This document shows, piece by piece, positions 6,104 to 8,247 of a DNA stretch of 8,247 nucleotides. A model generated the notes under the pieces. It searched no databases, was not told the origin of the DNA, and was given only the letters and a program-made list of their open reading frames with translations. Position 1 is the first letter of the stretch; each line of letters begins with the position of its first letter. The DNA is from Spirochaetota bacterium (GTDB lineage: Bacteria; Spirochaetota; Spirochaetia; B11-G9): assembly GCA_003641695.1 (NCBI GenBank), contig QNBL01000111.1, positions 1 through 8,247 on the forward strand, given 5' to 3'. Made by a program: the position numbers and the translations under genes.

Positions 6104-6122
6104 GGATAAGTAGGATAAAGTA
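6104..6122 (+). promoter_or_regulatory. Tandem GGATAA(A)GTA leader before the mutase start
   Basis: The 23-base gap between copy 3 and the mutase contains GGATAAGTA (6104-6112) followed at once by GGATAAAGTA (6113-6122), then GTG at 6123. Each unit, with its preceding A, supplies an AGGA ribosome binding core (6103-6106 and 6112-6115). The second is 7 bases from the GTG, supporting that start over the in-frame ATG at 6156, which has no such site. Confidence 0.4.
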
Positions 6123-8024
6123 GTGAAAATATATAACAAAAAAACCGGTATATTTATGGCGGATCCAACGGAGGCACCCTTTAAAGGAGGGCTTCCCGCG
6201 TATAAAGAGGTCCTCAACAGCAGCAGATCCCTTATACTTTCCGCATCGGGATGGAGAAAGGTCTTTGCCATAGACAACAGTGAAGAAAGCATGACTGCAG
6301 AAATCTCCCCTGCCGACAAGGTACTGGCAGGCATTGCTGCACTTACCTTTGCCGGGTACCTTAAAAAAGGAAACAAAACACCCAGGGTACTGCTCGGTAT
6401 GGATTCCAGACCAACCGGGCCAGTAATTTGTGATGTAATGAGCAGAGTATTTCTATCGGAGGGACTTGAGATCAAAAACCTTTTTATAACCGCAGCTCCC
6501 GAGATAATGGCATACTCATCGACAACCCCCGATACCGACGGCTTTGCCTATATTTCCGCCAGCCATAATCCAATAGGGCACAATGGATTCAAATTCGGAA
6601 AAGAGGGGGGCGTTATCGGGGGAAAAGACTCGGCAGCACTTATCGATTCTTTTCTGGAATTTACAGCTGATCCCGGAATCATCCGAAAAGTCCACCAACT
6701 TATTGAAAATACAGACACTGATCTATACACACAAACCCTTGAAGAATCGGAAAAATGGAAAAAAGAAGCCTATAGCGCCTATCTGTCATTCTCAAAAAAC
6801 ACCATATCTGATTCAGAAAGTACCGAAGATCAGGAAGCTTTCTTTTCCACAATCAGAGAGAGAACTGCATCCAAACCCACAGGGCTTATAGGAGAGTTGA
6901 ACGGCAGTGCCCGTTCCCTCTCCATTGATAAAGAGATTATCTCCGCTGCAGGGGTTGGCTGCCTCCTTTTCAACAATACACCCGGAAAAGTTGTCCACCG
7001 TATTGTTCCTGAAGGGTTCAGTCTGGATATGTGCAAAGAATTACTTGAAAAACACCATAAAAAGAACCCTGCCTTTGTGATCGGGTATGTTCCTGACAAC
7101 GACGGGGATAGAGGTAACATCGTCTTCATAAACAGCAGAAGCGGCAAGGCTGAAATACTGGAAGCTCAGGAAGTCTTTGCCCTGGCGGTACTGGGGGAAC
7201 TTGCCTTTCTATACAGCAGGAATAATCAAGATAACGGCAGAAACAGGAAACTTGCAGTAGCGGTAAACGGCCCCACTTCCATGAGGATCGACAGAATTGC
7301 AGAATCCTTTGGAACAGAAGTATTCCGTGCGGAGGTCGGAGAAGCTAACGTTGTTACTCTCGCCAGGTCATTGAGGGACGGAGGGTACACCGTTAGAATC
7401 CTCGGAGAGGGTTCCAATGGGGGAAACATAACCCATCCTGCAAAAGTACGGGACCCCATAAATACCATTTTTTCACTTTTAAAGCTCCTCCTGTACAAAG
7501 CTCCAGGCAGGGAAAACGATCTCTTTAAAATCTGGTGTACAGTAAGCGGACAAAAGGATAAGTACAAAGAAGATTTCTCACTTTACGACATTCTCACTAC
7601 CCTCCCCAAGTATACCACTACACGTGCTAACGAGAAACGGGCGATTATGAAGATTGCCACAGCTGACCACAGCATACTTAAAAACAGATACGAGAAAATT
7701 TTTCTTGATGAATGGAAAAGGAAAAAGGAGTATCTTAAAGATACTTTAAATATCCACTCATGGAAAGAGATCAACTATGAGGGAACAAAAGCTGTTGAAG
7801 GCATGGGAGATACATACCGTACCGGTAAAGCAAAAGGCGGTCTTAAGATAGTTTTTTCAGATAACAACGGCAAAGAAACATGTTATATATGGATGAGAGG
7901 TTCCGGTACCGAGCCGGTATTCAGAATCCTTGCAGACATAGAGGGAGAAGATCCAGAAAAAGAAGAATGGCTTCTAAACTGGCACAGAGAAATGATAAAA
8001 AAAGCGGATAAAGGAGGAAAATAG
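6123..8024 (+). CDS. Phosphohexomutase-superfamily enzyme (phosphoglucomutase/phosphopentomutase-like)
   Basis: A 633-residue alpha-D-phosphohexomutase, which moves a phosphate between C1 and another carbon of a sugar. All four functional loops are in order: phosphoserine loop SASHNPIGHNG with S147 as phosphate carrier; metal loop PDNDGDRGN with D325, D327 and D329 for Mg; sugar loop GEGSNGG (428-434), unlike the usual GE-SGH or GEESFG; and phosphate loop RGSGTEP (592-598). It is longer than the usual 450-580 residues, with extra charged sequence at about 200-250 and 475-545. Its sugar specificity cannot be read directly. Members of this superfamily include phosphopentomutases (archaeal TK1777, human PGM2). 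Its place between SAM hydrolases and deoD suggests ribose-1-phosphate to ribose-5-phosphate; glucose phosphate remains possible. GTG 6123 is preferred as start (AGGA 7 bases before); ATG 6156 is the alternative. Confidence 0.88.
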   Translation: MKIYNKKTGIFMADPTEAPFKGGLPAYKEVLNSSRSLILSASGWRKVFAIDNSEESMTAEISPADKVLAGIAALTFAGYLKKGNKTPRVLLGMDSRPTGPVICDVMSRVFLSEGLEIKNLFITAAPEIMAYSSTTPDTDGFAYISASHNPIGHNGFKFGKEGGVIGGKDSAALIDSFLEFTADPGIIRKVHQLIENTDTDLYTQTLEESEKWKKEAYSAYLSFSKNTISDSESTEDQEAFFSTIRERTASKPTGLIGELNGSARSLSIDKEIISAAGVGCLLFNNTPGKVVHRIVPEGFSLDMCKELLEKHHKKNPAFVIGYVPDNDGDRGNIVFINSRSGKAEILEAQEVFALAVLGELAFLYSRNNQDNGRNRKLAVAVNGPTSMRIDRIAESFGTEVFRAEVGEANVVTLARSLRDGGYTVRILGEGSNGGNITHPAKVRDPINTIFSLLKLLLYKAPGRENDLFKIWCTVSGQKDKYKEDFSLYDILTTLPKYTTTRANEKRAIMKIATADHSILKNRYEKIFLDEWKRKKEYLKDTLNIHSWKEINYEGTKAVEGMGDTYRTGKAKGGLKIVFSDNNGKETCYIWMRGSGTEPVFRILADIEGEDPEKEEWLLNWHREMIKKADKGGK

Positions 8025-8026
8025 TT

Positions 8027-8247
8027 ATGAGCATCCACATTGGTGCAAAAAAAGGTGATATTGCGGAGGCGGTACTTCTGCCCGGAGATCCACTAAGAGC
8101 ACGATTCATTGCAGAGAACTTTCTTGAAGATGCAGAGGAATACACAAAAGTGAGGGGTATGTACGGATACACAGGGACTTACAAAGGGAAGCGTGTCTCG
8201 GTACAGGGAACAGGAATGGGGATACCCTCAATCTCAATATACGTTAC
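8027..8247 (+). CDS. deoD: Purine nucleoside phosphorylase DeoD-type, N-terminal part (cut by window end)
   Basis: This is the first 73 complete codons of a DeoD-type (bacterial, hexameric) purine nucleoside phosphorylase, which converts adenosine, inosine or guanosine plus phosphate into the free base and ribose-1-phosphate. Residues align without gaps to E. coli DeoD: H4 (contributed to the neighbouring active site), PGDPLRA with G20 and R24 (phosphate binding), KVRGMYGYTGTYKG with R43, then GTGMGIPSISIY. A strong ribosome binding site, AAGGAGG (8011-8017), lies 9 bases before the ATG. The gene starts two bases after the mutase stop codon, so the two are almost certainly co-transcribed. In this locus it is the natural next step for the adenosine released by the SAM hydrolases. 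The rest of the gene, including R87 and the catalytic Asp, lies beyond the window. Confidence 0.95.
   Translation, partial: MSIHIGAKKGDIAEAVLLPGDPLRARFIAENFLEDAEEYTKVRGMYGYTGTYKGKRVSVQGTGMGIPSISIYV

Noticed and set aside
5966..6475. Minus-strand open frame of 169 residues
   Set aside because: It lies opposite the well-supported copy 3 and mutase genes and has no recognisable motif; it is a shadow frame, as are the other minus-strand frames over 6500-8170.

Overview
The window looks like a chromosomal stretch from a free-living bacterium of moderate GC content. A spirochaete (Spirochaetaceae-like) is my best guess. The main hint is the solute-binding protein signal peptide ending in ...PLFA-GGKSE, a style common in that group and lacking a lipobox cysteine. 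This is a weak taxonomic inference. No insertion sequence, tRNA, rRNA or CRISPR array is visible.

Layout: (1) 1-426 (+) is the C-terminal part of a PAP2-type membrane phosphatase, cut by the window edge. (2) About 430-955 is a decayed junction. It holds a hairpin with a UNCG-type loop (480-503), likely a terminator, and on the minus strand the frameshifted, N-terminally missing remains of an AraC-type regulator (about 536-839). (3) 956-4247 (-) is a four-gene operon read leftwards: periplasmic solute-binding protein, permease, ATPase of a polar-amino-acid-type ABC importer, then a DUF62-family S-adenosylmethionine (SAM) hydrolase. The gene junctions overlap by 4 nt, are separated by 3 nt, and overlap by 1 nt. 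(4) 4248-4399 is a divergent promoter region. (5) 4400-8247 (+) carries two more DUF62 SAM hydrolases overlapping by ATGA, a long phosphohexomutase-superfamily enzyme, and the start of deoD (purine nucleoside phosphorylase).

The most interesting reading is a dedicated SAM (or SAM-like sulfonium nucleoside) uptake and salvage locus. The ABC importer, which belongs to the amino-acid family, would bring in the amino-acid-bearing substrate. DUF62 hydrolases would split it into adenosine and L-methionine. DeoD would phosphorolyse adenosine to adenine and ribose-1-phosphate. The mutase could convert ribose-1-phosphate to ribose-5-phosphate. Each enzyme family is recognisable from motifs. The combined pathway, the transported substrate and the phosphopentomutase role are inference.

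Three DUF62 paralogues within about 5 kb, split over two divergent operons, are unusual. All three keep the Asp-Arg-His residues of SAM hydrolases and lack the long insert of fluorinases. The middle one (4400-5257) departs from the other two in its nucleoside-binding N-terminal motif and appears to be translated from a leaderless or nearly leaderless mRNA.
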